From an uncultured candidate division Zixibacteria bacterium (GTDB lineage Bacteria; Zixibacteria; MSB-5A5; GN15; FEB-12), in the NCBI GenBank assembly GCA_913009765.1, contig CAJVYT010000060.1:1-14488 (forward strand): a stretch of 14,488 nucleotides of DNA, given 5' to 3'. Under the pieces are notes generated by a model. That model was not told the DNA's origin, ran no database searches, and saw only the letters and a program-made list of their open reading frames with translations. A program made the position numbers and the translations under genes. The stretch's first letter is position 1. Every line of letters begins with the position of its first letter. This document shows positions 5,888-14,488 of the stretch, one piece after another.

Positions 5888-6673
5888 ATGAAAAAGTTCA
5901 AATTGAGCATACTTCGACCCCGCTTAGGCGGGCGGCATGACAGATTTATAGCTATAACTGCAACCATCATGATAATAGTTATCTCGCTTGCCGGCAATGT
6001 GTTAGCTCAAAGGAGCCAAATAGACAACCTGCTTAGGCAGATTCCGCAAACAACTATCAGTAAAGAACCGACTAACCCATCTGCTGTAAAAATCGCCCGT
6101 CTGCATTATTCCGGTGGCGGAGACTGGTATTGGGGGCGTTCGTCTGTTCCGAATATGCTCAAATATGCTTATGAAAATTCAGATATTCTAATAGATACAA
6201 TCGAATATGAAATAACTATCAACGACCCTGAACTTTTTAAATATCCGTTTTTATTTGCCACCGGTCATGGGTTGATTTCATTTGAAGTGGATGAAATTGA
6301 ACGGCTCAGGCTGTATCTTGCTAACGGAGGATTTTTGTTTGTCAATGATTCTTACGGTATGGCAAAATCATTTTTAAAAGAGATGGCAAAGATTTTCCCC
6401 GAAAGAGAAATAGTAGAACTTCCATTTGACCATCCATTGTATCATTCTTTTTATGATTTTCCAAACGGTCCTCCGAAAATTCATGAGCATGATAATAAAC
6501 CTCCCCGCGGATATGCCGTTATTGTAAATGGAAAGGCAGTTATCTATTTTTTGGTTGAGTCGGATATTGGTGACGGATGGGAAGATGCTGTGGTGCATAA
6601 TGACCCTGAAAATAAACGGCTTGAATCGTTTCAAATGGGATTGAACTTACTAACTTACGCTTTGTTATACTAA
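5888..6673 (+). CDS. DUF4159 domain exported protein, with repeat-encoded insert in the signal peptide
   Basis: A 261-residue protein of the DUF4159 family, whose biochemical role is unknown. The N-terminus is a long signal peptide: basic MKKFKLS, then residues 8-20 encoded by a dispersed repeat, a hydrophobic core at about 21-36, and likely cleavage at VLA/Q (40/41). The DUF4159 domain covers about 60-255, with SGGGDWYW (75-82), a GHG motif, and GGFLFVND (147-154), consistent with an amidotransferase-like fold. I prefer the ATG at 5888 over an in-frame GTG at 5873, because it gives a normal basic signal-peptide start; neither has a clear ribosome binding site. It is first in an operon with the DUF4175 gene (33-base gap) and the TPR gene. 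From general knowledge, such proteins are often encoded near MoxR/DUF58/vWA genes; here the upstream side is instead occupied by the repeats and the restriction-modification gene. Confidence 0.85.
   Translation: MKKFKLSILRPRLGGRHDRFIAITATIMIIVISLAGNVLAQRSQIDNLLRQIPQTTISKEPTNPSAVKIARLHYSGGGDWYWGRSSVPNMLKYAYENSDILIDTIEYEITINDPELFKYPFLFATGHGLISFEVDEIERLRLYLANGGFLFVNDSYGMAKSFLKEMAKIFPEREIVELPFDHPLYHSFYDFPNGPPKIHEHDNKPPRGYAVIVNGKAVIYFLVESDIGDGWEDAVVHNDPENKRLESFQMGLNLLTYALLY
5908..5947 (+). repeat. Dispersed repeat family A, copy inside the DUF4159 coding sequence
   Basis: CATACTTCGACCCCGCTTAG, 8 extra bases GCGGGCGG, then CATGACAGATT. It matches the intergenic element at 5680-5710 and contains the small palindrome CCCGC/GCGGG. 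It is read in frame as residues 8-20 of the protein (ILRPRLGGRHDRF). The insert is 39 bases, or 13 codons, so the frame is kept. Confidence 0.75.
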
Positions 6674-6706
6674 GAGAACTATAAATCTTCAACGAAAGAG
6701 GACACA

Positions 6707-9700
6707 ATGCAGCAGATAGAATCAGCCCGGGCATTGGTCAAACAGCTTGAAAAAGCATTACTGAAAAAAAGAATCCTCCTGTTTGTTTCAGGATTATTTA
6801 CAACAGCAGCAGTTGTTTTGTTTGTTTCTATAGTTCTTTCGCTGATTGCACTTATCGTAGTTCTGCCCGTTATAGTAAAAATTTCATTGCTTGTAATTTC
6901 GGCAATAGTGACACTTTACTTTTTTATTAAATATGCCCTTCGTCATTTTGTAAAAGGCGATATTGATTCTCTTGCGGTTGAACTTGAGAAAAAACATCCC
7001 GAACTCAAAGGAATCCTGATTGCGGCAATACAATTTTCACGAAGTAAAATATCTCACGGTTCTTCTGCTGTATTAGTTGAAGCAACCATTGCCAAAGCAC
7101 TGGTCAAAGCGGAAGCATTAAATTTTAACGAAGCACTATCGTTTTATCCGATAATTAAAAGAGGAAAACAATTTGCCTATACTTTGGTTGCGGCGGCGGC
7201 ATTATTATTTCTTATGCCGGGGTTGTTCACATATTCTTATAAAGTGTATTCACATGTTGATTCTGTTGTCACTCCGCCTATCGGGTATAAACTATATGCA
7301 CCGCTTGGTTCTACCGAATGGGTTAAATATAAAGATATACAAATTGAGGGTTCTATTTTTGGCGGAGACCTTCCCAAAAAAGCAGCAATCTATCACCGTA
7401 TGGCAGATGGTGACTGGCAGAAATCAGAAATAGATTTACGAAATGAAAAGCATTTTTTTACGGAAATCAGGGATTCGGTTGTATTTGGAGTTACCTTACG
7501 ACAAATAAATAAATCGTTTGATTATTACATTGAAGCGGGTCGTATAAAAACTGAGATTTATTCAGTTGATGTTGTCGACCGTCCGAGAGTAGAGGCTATA
7601 AAACTTTCAATTTTTTATCCTGAATATTCCAAACTTCCTCCGACTACTATTGATGAGAACAATGGTACTTTTTCGGCATTGTACGGAAGCAGAGTAAATT
7701 TGAAAATTGAATCTAACCTACCGGTAAAAACAGCAGAACTTATGTTTTCTGATTCCAGCAGAGTTCCGATTACTATTGATAATAAAATTGGTGAAGTTTC
7801 TTTAAAAGTTGATAAATCACAATCCTATCATATTCGTTTGACAGACCATCTTGGGGAAAAGAACCCCGACCCGATAGAATATTATATTACTGCTATTCCT
7901 GATGAATTTCCGTCGGTCGATGTTATCCGTCCCGGGTTTGATGTCAACCTGTCAGACCAGATGATGCTTCCGCTTAAGCTGCATATTTTTGATGACTACG
8001 GGTTCAGCTCTTTGGTAATGAAATATTCTTTAGTACACAAAGGTCAGATGTCTGATGAGAATGTTGCAGTCCTGCATTTTTCAGAAAAGATAAAAACCGA
8101 AGGAGAAGTTGAATTCAATTGGGATATTGACCAGTTGAATCTTTTTCCGGGGGACTATGTTATTTATTCTTTTGAGGTTGCTGATAATGATATTATTTCC
8201 GGTCCAAAGATTTCAAAATCCCGTCAGTATATCGCCCGTCTTCCATCACTTGAGGAAATTATCTCCCAAACAGAAAAATCAAACGTAAAACGTATTGACG
8301 AGACCCAAAAGATTTTAAAAACCGGCAGGGACCTTGCCAAACGTCTTGAGAATGTCAGCCGCAAAATAAAGGCTGATTCAAAGTCACCTGATAAAGCTAA
8401 TTGGCAAAATCAAAAAGAGCTTGAGTCAATTACTAAAAAAAATGCCGAGATGGTCAAAGAGATTGAAAAAGCAGCCGAGCAAATGAACAAAGCGGTAGAT
8501 GATCTCAATGATAAATCATTGATGAGTCGTGAAGTGCTTGAAAAAATGGCTCAGATTCAAAAACTTTATCAAGAAATTGCCACCCCCGAGATGAAAAAAG
8601 CTCAGCAGGAAATGATGGAAGCTCTCAAAAAGATGGACAAGCAGAAGCTTGAGAAAGCTTTAAAAGATTTTAAAATGTCTCAAGAAGAACTTCTCAAACG
8701 TCTTGAACGCACTATGGCACTTTTGAAAAAGATGCAGCTTGAACAAAAAATGGAAGCGATGATTAGAAAAACTGAAGAACTGACTCGCAAACAAGAAGAA
8801 ATGAATAAAAAAACGAAAGAGTCAGAAAAATCACAGCTTCCCAAATTGTCTAAGCAGGAAAAAGATATTCAAAAAGAACTGAAAAATTTGAAAGAAGAAT
8901 TAAAGGATCTTCAAAAAATATCTGAAGATGCCAAGATGCAGAATTCAGAGGAATTAAAAAAGTTCTCTGAAGCTCTTAAAAAAACCGATGCCGACAAAGA
9001 TATGCAGAAGATGCAGGAGTCTATGGACTCAAAGAAAAAAAATAATGCTTTTGACCAAGGGAAAAAAGCTCATTCAAAATTGATGAAAATGCTTGATGAA
9101 ATGCAAAAGCAAATGATGGCGATGAAAGGCGGAGACAAAGAGAAAATAAAAAAAGAATTTTCTGCTGCGATTGACGATGCTAACTATCTTTCAAAAAAGC
9201 AGGAAGAACTCTTTATCGAAGCAGCCGGTATGCAGACGCAAACACTTATGATGCGAGATGTTGCCGAAAAACAACAGGAGTTGTTGTTTTCATGCAGTGG
9301 TCTTAAAAATAGAATCTCTGAACTGGCAAAAGAATCTCCATTTGTTGCTTCTGAAATAAGTAAACTTTTGGAAGATAGTTTTTCACAGATGGAATTTGCC
9401 ATGAAACAGTTTGATGATAAAAAACGTAGTCAAGGTATGCAAGACCAGCGGAGAGCTATGACAAATTTAAATAAAGCATCACTTCGTTTAATGGAGTCTA
9501 TGGAAAAGCAAAAGCAGTGTAATAAAGGGGGAAGCTGTAATAAAAATACAGGGAATATGCAGTCGCTCTCAGAAAAGCAAAATAAATTAAATAAAAAGAC
9601 TCAAGGTCAGTGCGATAACCCGAACGGTCAAAATCCAAAATCTGGTAAAAACGGACGAGAAGCACTATCTCGTCTTGCTGCCGAACAATCTGCAATTAGG

Positions 9701-10114
9701 AAATCGGTTGAAGAGTTGGCTCAAGAGTTTGGCGGGTCTCGTCAGATTTTAGGCAGACTTGATGATATTGCTCAAGAAATGAAAAAAGTAGAAGAGTCTT
9801 TAGCTAACGGTGAAACAGGTCCCGATATTACACAACGTCAGTTAAAAATATTTTCACGGATGCTTGAAGCATCACGGTCTTTGTATAAAAAAGATTTTTC
9901 CGAACAAAGACAATCCAAAACAGCACTTTCAACTCTTATGTATATTCCGCCGGAGCTGTCATCAGATATTTTAGATGATAATCTGAAATTAGAAGACCGT
10001 CTGCAAAAATATTTGGGAGATGATTACCCCAAACAATATGAAGAACAAATAAAAGCATATTTTAAAGCACTCTTAAAAATTGAAGCGTCACAAAAATTGA
10101 AATCAGGTCAGTAG
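6707..10114 (+). CDS. DUF4175 family membrane-anchored coiled-coil protein
   Basis: An 1135-residue protein of unknown function. Two hydrophobic segments lie near the N-terminus (about 24-52 and 54-76) and a third at about 155-176. A region of beta-type sequence from about 185 to 510 is probably outside the cytoplasm, and a very long Lys/Glu/Gln/Met-rich coiled coil runs from about 514 to past 900, followed by a helical C-terminus. Four cysteines sit in the distal part: C863, and C938, C944 and C969 in a Gly/Asn/Gln-rich linker. Layout and length fit the DUF4175 family. The ATG at 6707 is preceded by a good ribosome binding site, AAAGAGGA (6695-6702). The TPR gene begins 6 bases after its stop. 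The architecture suggests an envelope-spanning structural or tethering role, which is inference. Confidence 0.85.
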   Translation: MQQIESARALVKQLEKALLKKRILLFVSGLFTTAAVVLFVSIVLSLIALIVVLPVIVKISLLVISAIVTLYFFIKYALRHFVKGDIDSLAVELEKKHPELKGILIAAIQFSRSKISHGSSAVLVEATIAKALVKAEALNFNEALSFYPIIKRGKQFAYTLVAAAALLFLMPGLFTYSYKVYSHVDSVVTPPIGYKLYAPLGSTEWVKYKDIQIEGSIFGGDLPKKAAIYHRMADGDWQKSEIDLRNEKHFFTEIRDSVVFGVTLRQINKSFDYYIEAGRIKTEIYSVDVVDRPRVEAIKLSIFYPEYSKLPPTTIDENNGTFSALYGSRVNLKIESNLPVKTAELMFSDSSRVPITIDNKIGEVSLKVDKSQSYHIRLTDHLGEKNPDPIEYYITAIPDEFPSVDVIRPGFDVNLSDQMMLPLKLHIFDDYGFSSLVMKYSLVHKGQMSDENVAVLHFSEKIKTEGEVEFNWDIDQLNLFPGDYVIYSFEVADNDIISGPKISKSRQYIARLPSLEEIISQTEKSNVKRIDETQKILKTGRDLAKRLENVSRKIKADSKSPDKANWQNQKELESITKKNAEMVKEIEKAAEQMNKAVDDLNDKSLMSREVLEKMAQIQKLYQEIATPEMKKAQQEMMEALKKMDKQKLEKALKDFKMSQEELLKRLERTMALLKKMQLEQKMEAMIRKTEELTRKQEEMNKKTKESEKSQLPKLSKQEKDIQKELKNLKEELKDLQKISEDAKMQNSEELKKFSEALKKTDADKDMQKMQESMDSKKKNNAFDQGKKAHSKLMKMLDEMQKQMMAMKGGDKEKIKKEFSAAIDDANYLSKKQEELFIEAAGMQTQTLMMRDVAEKQQELLFSCSGLKNRISELAKESPFVASEISKLLEDSFSQMEFAMKQFDDKKRSQGMQDQRRAMTNLNKASLRLMESMEKQKQCNKGGSCNKNTGNMQSLSEKQNKLNKKTQGQCDNPNGQNPKSGKNGREALSRLAAEQSAIRKSVEELAQEFGGSRQILGRLDDIAQEMKKVEESLANGETGPDITQRQLKIFSRMLEASRSLYKKDFSEQRQSKTALSTLMYIPPELSSDILDDNLKLEDRLQKYLGDDYPKQYEEQIKAYFKALLKIEASQKLKSGQ

Positions 10115-10120
10115 TATTAT

Positions 10121-11974
10121 ATGAAAATTAGTTTTCTGCTTTCACTCATAACTCTTATTTTTCTTTGGCAGCCTCTGTCTGCTGTTGAAAAGGAAAATTT
10201 TGTTGAGCCTATTCAAAAACGGGTAGTACAGGTACAAGAAGTTGACCAAGTTCTTCGCAAGAAAATTATGTTTGCCAGAAAGCTTATTTCTGAAAGAAAT
10301 TATGAGGGTGCTGTAAGATTTTTAGAAGTTCTCTATGAAACAGAGCAAACAAATCCGATAGTTCTCAATCTTTTAAAACAATGTTATTCCCAGCTTAAAC
10401 TTAATTTTAAATTAGAAGAGTTGATTAAAAAACAAATTGAATCCAGCCCATCAAATATCGGTTTTCGGCTGTCACTTGCCGAACTTGCGGCTCAGCAGGG
10501 TAAAACAGATGAAGCAATGAAGCATTATAAAAAAGCAGTCTCGCTTATTGATGGTATTAATAGAGTGCGGTATCAGTTGGTTATTCAAAGTATGCTCAAT
10601 AATAAATTAGAGTCAGAGGCTGAGAAATATATTATTGTGTGGCGTAAAAAAACATCTGACAGCAATCTTTTAGGTGAGCAGATGGGTAAAATTTATAAAC
10701 AGAAAAAAGAATATAAAAAAGCATTAGATGAATACTACCCGCTTCTGGCGGACACTTCCCGTATAGGGAATAATGTTGAGAAAGAGATTGTTGGGCTTTT
10801 GCTTTTTGAAGATTCCGCACCAATCACTGAAAAGTATCTTCTGAAGCGGTCACAAAAAGATTTTAACATACGAGCGGTGAAAATTCTTTCTATGCATTAT
10901 ATCCGCACTGGACAACTTGATAAATCATTTGCATTTACAAAACTTCGCGACTCTCTCTCTGAAAAGAATGGAAACTCTCTTATTTCTTATATGCAGACGT
11001 GTAAAAGAGAAAAGCTATATGATGAATCTATTCGCATGGGTAATTATCTGCTATCCCAATATGAACAACCTGCTATTCGTAACCGAGCAAGATTTCTTAT
11101 GGCAGATGCCTATACCCACAAGGGGGAGTACGATAAGTCATTGCAAACATATAGTATGATTTTTGAAACAACAAAATCAGAACGTGAAAAAGCCGATGTA
11201 CTGTATTATCAAGCAAAAGTTTATCAAGACTATTTGGGTGAGATAGATACAGCACTTATATATTTTGATTCTCTGACAACGAACTATAAATTAGGTATGA
11301 GTTATATGAATGCTTTGGTGGAGATTCCGTATTGTTATGTACAGAAAGGAGATATTGCTAAGGCAAAGGCAATTTATTTATCCTATGAGTCAAAGCGTTT
11401 TCATGTTGATATAAAAGAGAAAATATATTTTCAACTTGCCCAAACATTATTTTTAGAAAACAACATTGACTTATGTAAAACGTTACTGTCCAAACTTCTT
11501 ATAAATTATCCAACCGGTTTTTATGTCAATGATGCTTTAAGTCTGCTTAAAATCATTCAAACCGGCTCTGAGGCACCATTGGTTCTCAAAGACTATGCAT
11601 CGGCACTGTTATATGAAATTCAGAATAAGTATGATTCACAGGTTATTGTTTTTGATAAAATTGCCCGGAATCAATCAAAAGTGCTTGCTGATTTTGCACT
11701 TTTTAAAATATCTGAGATTTTATTGTCTCAAAATGATTCGCTGAAAGCATTAGAATATATAAATCAGATGGAAGAAAACTTTTCTGATTCATATTATTTC
11801 CCGTATTCTCTCAAAGAAAAAGCCGATATATTGCGGGTACAAAGTAAAAAAGCAGATGAGGCATACAAAATATACCGTCGTCTGCTTAAAGAGTTTCCGA
11901 ACTATCCATTTATTTCAAAAGTTCGTAAAATTTTAAGAACTGTTTCAGAAAAACAATCAAATAAGAATTCCTAA
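10121..11974 (+). CDS. Exported tetratricopeptide-repeat protein
   Basis: A 617-residue protein with a signal peptide at residues 1-21 (hydrophobic core, likely cleavage at LSA/V). The rest is almost wholly helical, with repeated TPR-like helix pairs, for example YEGAVRFLEVLYE near 65-77, KTDEAMKHYKKAV, YKKALDEYYPLLAD, GEYDKSLQTYSMIFE and DEAYKIYRRLLKEFPNYP near the C-terminus. TPR arrays usually serve as protein-binding scaffolds; here it would act in the periplasm. It starts 6 bases after the DUF4175 gene without a clear ribosome binding site, so translation is probably coupled. Its stop overlaps by 4 bases the stop of the small gene on the opposite strand. The specific partner is unknown; the two upstream proteins are the obvious candidates. 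Confidence 0.82.
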   Translation: MKISFLLSLITLIFLWQPLSAVEKENFVEPIQKRVVQVQEVDQVLRKKIMFARKLISERNYEGAVRFLEVLYETEQTNPIVLNLLKQCYSQLKLNFKLEELIKKQIESSPSNIGFRLSLAELAAQQGKTDEAMKHYKKAVSLIDGINRVRYQLVIQSMLNNKLESEAEKYIIVWRKKTSDSNLLGEQMGKIYKQKKEYKKALDEYYPLLADTSRIGNNVEKEIVGLLLFEDSAPITEKYLLKRSQKDFNIRAVKILSMHYIRTGQLDKSFAFTKLRDSLSEKNGNSLISYMQTCKREKLYDESIRMGNYLLSQYEQPAIRNRARFLMADAYTHKGEYDKSLQTYSMIFETTKSEREKADVLYYQAKVYQDYLGEIDTALIYFDSLTTNYKLGMSYMNALVEIPYCYVQKGDIAKAKAIYLSYESKRFHVDIKEKIYFQLAQTLFLENNIDLCKTLLSKLLINYPTGFYVNDALSLLKIIQTGSEAPLVLKDYASALLYEIQNKYDSQVIVFDKIARNQSKVLADFALFKISEILLSQNDSLKALEYINQMEENFSDSYYFPYSLKEKADILRVQSKKADEAYKIYRRLLKEFPNYPFISKVRKILRTVSEKQSNKNS

Positions 11975-12219
11975 TACTGATTAATTTTCTTTTTAGATAT
12001 TTCGAGATTTTTTACCTGTTGCTCTAATTTGAAAATTCTCTCTTCTGAATTTTCTAATTTCTTCTCTTTCATTTTGGTTGTAGTCCGTATTAAAAGAGCC
12101 ATAGAGATAAGCATGAAAAGGACAGAATTCACGCTTCGAAAAATCTCACCCATATTAAATATAGAATCTAAAAAGGCTAAAATTCCGAGTGTAAATAAAA
12201 CGCCACACCATAGAAACAT
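11971..12219 (-). CDS. Small membrane protein with C-terminal coiled coil
   Basis: An 82-residue protein I do not recognise. It has two hydrophobic segments (about residues 2-20 and 30-48), then a charged helix with leucine/isoleucine spacing typical of a short coiled coil (KLENSEERIFKLEQQVKNLE). I choose the ATG at 12219 because GAGGTG lies just upstream; an in-frame TTG four codons earlier lacks such support and would overlap that site. It is convergent with the TPR gene, sharing 4 bases at the stops, and diverges from the DUF2723 gene 156 bases away. Sequence composition, membrane pattern and ribosome binding site argue for a real gene. It might interact with the envelope proteins encoded around it, but that is a guess. 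Confidence 0.65.
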   Translation of the reverse strand: MFLWCGVLFTLGILAFLDSIFNMGEIFRSVNSVLFMLISMALLIRTTTKMKEKKLENSEERIFKLEQQVKNLEISKKKINQY

Positions 12220-12223
12220 TTGA

Positions 12224-12229
12224 CACCTC
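12224..12229 (-). promoter_or_regulatory. Ribosome binding site deciding the small membrane protein start
   Basis: On the minus strand GAGGTG is followed by TCAA and then ATG at 12219. The purine-rich core lies at a normal distance from this ATG and partly overlaps the alternative TTG start at 12231, which is why the ATG was chosen. Confidence 0.6.
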
Positions 12230-12261
12230 AACGATTTATGTTTTTAGAGAAAATAAAAACG

Positions 12262-12341
12262 TTGTGATTTATGCAAGATGTATTATATTTTCTCTTCAAT
12301 TTCAAATAATTTTGAGTCTTTTATATTTAAGTCGGTATAAA
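12262..12341 (+). promoter_or_regulatory. Possible promoter region of the DUF2723 gene
   Basis: Two weak sigma-70-like pairs are present in the 156-base divergent gap: TTGTGA (12262) with TATATT (12284) at 16-base spacing, and TTGAGT (12312) with TATAAA (12336) at 18-base spacing. In such AT-rich sequence neither is strong evidence. The gap must hold promoters for both diverging genes. Confidence 0.25.
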
Positions 12342-12375
12342 TGAGTAATCGCTTTAGTAAGGAGAAATATTATTA

Positions 12376-14416
12376 ATGAATACATCTGAAAATACCTTTG
12401 ACAAAACCAATGCCTATATTGCTTTTGGTGTGTATGTCATAGCATTTATTGTTTATGCTTTAACGGTACAGCCGACATTTTCGTTTTGGGATTGCGGTGA
12501 ATTTGTTGCTTCTTCATATATTTTGGGAATTCCACATCCTCCGGGAACTCCATTGTTTGTGCTAATTGGTCGAATAATGTCTCTCATTCCGTTTGTTGAA
12601 GATATTTCCTTGCGTATAAACTACTTATCTGTCATTTTCTCCGCTTTTACTGCTTTATTCAGCTATTTGCTTACTGTACGGATTGTCAGATACTTTTTCG
12701 ATAAGGATAAAAAGTCTTCTTTGAACTCATATATAGCCTATATAGGTGGTATTGCCGGAGCATTTTTTGTAGCATTTTCTCAGACAAACTGGGGTAACTC
12801 GGTTGAGGCAGAAGTATATGGTATGGCGTTAGCCATAACAGTAATGCTTGTTTGGCTTGCTTTAATCTATTATGAAAATAGAGGGACAGCAAGAGCTGCC
12901 AAAATCATGATATTTGCATTTTATGCGGCTCTGCTTGGTGTCGGAGTCCATATGACCGTGTTTTTGGTTGTACCGGTTTGTGCTATTTTCTTTCTCTTAA
13001 AAAAAGATGCTTCCAAGCGTGACTGGTTGGTTGTGTGCGGATTTTTTATAGCGGAACTGTTATTAATTATTTTCTTCTCTCAAATGTCAAATGCAGCATC
13101 AGCAGGAACAATGTTTAAATTTGTCAGCGTCATATTAGCGTTAGTTGTCGGTGCACTCGTTTATAAAAAAGTAAATTGGGCAGTATTTATTGCGATAGTT
13201 TCGGTTTCTACCGTTATGATGTCATTTGACCTGTATTTCAAAGCTTTTCCTATTACGATTGCTCTACTTCTTCTTTTGGGATATTTATCAGAGAAAAATA
13301 AATGGAATCTTCAATGGAAAAATGCTGTTGTAATTGTATTGATAGCACTTGTCGGGGTATCGGTACATCTGTATATACCAATTCGCTCTGAAATGAATCC
13401 TCGAATAGATGAAAATAATCCGTCCCGTGGCTGGTCAACTTTTGTAAATTTCTTAGACCGTAAACAGTATGGGCAGATATCTATGATCGACCGTATGTTT
13501 AACCGTCGGGGTACTTGGGGAAACCAACTTGGACGACATCCACACATGGGATTTTGGTCATACTTTGAAGACCAGTATTCTAAAGGCGGAAATAATTTTA
13601 TCCCGTTCTTAGCTCTTGGTATTATAGGTTTTGTAGTCGCAATTCGCAAACGACTTGAAATAGGACTGCCATTTTTCACACTCTTCTTACTCTGTTCACT
13701 TGGACTTGTGCTGTATATGAATTTTGCCGATGGGACAATGTACAATCCCGCAACCGGCGATGCTTATTTGGAGGTGAGGAATCGTGACTATTTCTTTACT
13801 CCGGCATTTGTCTTTTTTGGTATTGCTATGGGTATTGGTATTTCTGCGGTGCTGCTTATGCTTAAAGAGAAGTTTATGTCTCATGGTGAGTCTAAAATGA
13901 AGATGGTGGTGTATGCCGCATCTGTATTAGTCTTTTTACCAGTTGTATCTTTGGCACACAACTATCACACAAACGACCGTTCACAAAATAGAATTCCATA
14001 TATTTATGCAAAAAATTTATTAGATACCTGTAAACCTAATGCGATTTTATTTACTTCGGGGGATAACGATACTTTTCCACTCTGGTGCTTACAGGAGACA
14101 TACAATTATAGAAAAGATGTTGTGGTTATCAATCTGTCACTTTTAAATACAGATTGGTATACCGAGCAAATGAAAAACCGATACAATGTTCCTATTTCTT
14201 TGACTGATGAGCAGATATTATGGTATGAAAAAGATCGTGGTGACGGTGTTATGATTTCCGCACCAAAAGAACCATTTTTAGATAGACCTCGCAAGCGAAG
14301 AACATACTTGACTCCGAGTATGTATGGCGGTCGGGTAGTAAAAGTTCAGGATATGATGATGGATGAAATTGTTTTAGAAAATAAATGGAAACGTCCAATT
14401 TATTTTAGTTCACCTC
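12376..14416 (+). CDS. DUF2723 family membrane protein, probable protein O-glycosyltransferase, truncated
   Basis: The first 680 residues of a polytopic membrane protein of the DUF2723 (TMEM260-like) family. These are GT-C-type enzymes thought to transfer sugar from a lipid carrier to proteins on the far side of the membrane. The family signature is clear: FWDCGEF at 37-43 and HPPGTP at 54-59 in the first outer loop, and NWGNSVEAEVYGMA at about 139-152. Around ten or more hydrophobic segments lie between residues 14 and about 530, followed by a soluble part with GDNDTFPLW at 562-570. Family members commonly reach about 1,000 residues, so the C-terminal part is lost at the contig end. Codons after 14416 are adapter and the apparent stop is false. 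The start is supported by AGGAG 11 bases upstream of the ATG. Confidence 0.88.
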
Positions 14417-14488
14417 AGATCGGAAGAGCACACGTCTGAACTCCAGTCACACTGATATAACTCGTATGCCGTCTTCTGCTTGAAAAAA
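14417..14488. other. Illumina TruSeq index adapter (P7) with poly-A tail (artefact)
   Basis: The end of the window starts AGATCGGAAGAGCACACGTC, continues through the TruSeq index adapter to CTCGTATGCCGTCTTCTGCT, and closes with a run of A. The index region ACTGATATA fits a standard TruSeq index (number 25) with one mismatch next to it. This is read-through into the library adapter. Genomic sequence ends at base 14416. Confidence 0.98.

Noticed and set aside
12029..12223. 64-codon plus-strand frame opposite the small membrane protein gene
   Set aside because: The minus-strand frame over the same bases has a ribosome binding site, membrane segments and a coiled coil; the plus-strand frame has none and looks like its shadow.
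13311..13745. 144-codon minus-strand frame opposite the DUF2723 gene
   Set aside because: It is the longest shadow frame, but the plus-strand frame has unmistakable DUF2723 motifs and membrane pattern across the same bases; the reverse frame shows no coherent protein character.

Overview
This is a roughly 14.4 kb AT-rich genomic fragment. It is capped at both ends by Illumina adapter sequence (1-44 and 14417-14488), so it is an assembled contig whose ends are technical, and the two outermost genes are cut by adapter rather than by real stop codons. The gene content is typical of Gram-negative bacteria of the Bacteroidota/Ignavibacteriota (FCB) group: a DUF5916 outer-membrane-type protein with a CBM9-like N-domain, a DUF4159 protein, a DUF4175 coiled-coil membrane protein and a DUF2723 O-glycosyltransferase-like membrane protein. 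I cannot place it more finely from the sequence alone.

Layout. 45-1239 (minus): 5' part of a DUF5916/CBM9-like exported protein. 1240-2312: about 1.07 kb without a gene, filled with dispersed palindromic repeats and hairpins. 2313-5543 (plus): a single-chain restriction-modification enzyme with a PD-(D/E)XK nuclease, an N6-adenine methyltransferase and a type ISP-like C-terminal part, but no helicase. 5544-5887: a second repeat cluster, largely the mirror image of the first. 5888-11974 (plus): a tight three-gene operon of DUF4159 protein, DUF4175 protein and exported TPR protein. 11971-12219 (minus): a small membrane/coiled-coil protein whose stop codon overlaps that of the TPR gene. 12376-14416 (plus): the N-terminal 680 residues of a DUF2723 protein.

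How they fit together. The DUF4159-DUF4175-TPR genes are separated by 33 and 6 bases and very probably form one transcription unit for an uncharacterised envelope function: an exported DUF4159 protein, a membrane-anchored coiled-coil protein and an exported TPR scaffold. The restriction-modification gene is unrelated in function and looks like an insertion. It stands alone and is bracketed by at least three repeat families lying in inverted orientation on its two sides.

The most interesting structure is in the repeats. Hairpin elements flank the restriction-modification gene in mirror image, their stems show compensatory base changes between copies, and one member of another repeat family appears to have inserted in frame into the signal-peptide region of the DUF4159 gene, adding 13 codons. 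This resembles the protein-coding palindromic elements known from Rickettsia, though the element itself is different.
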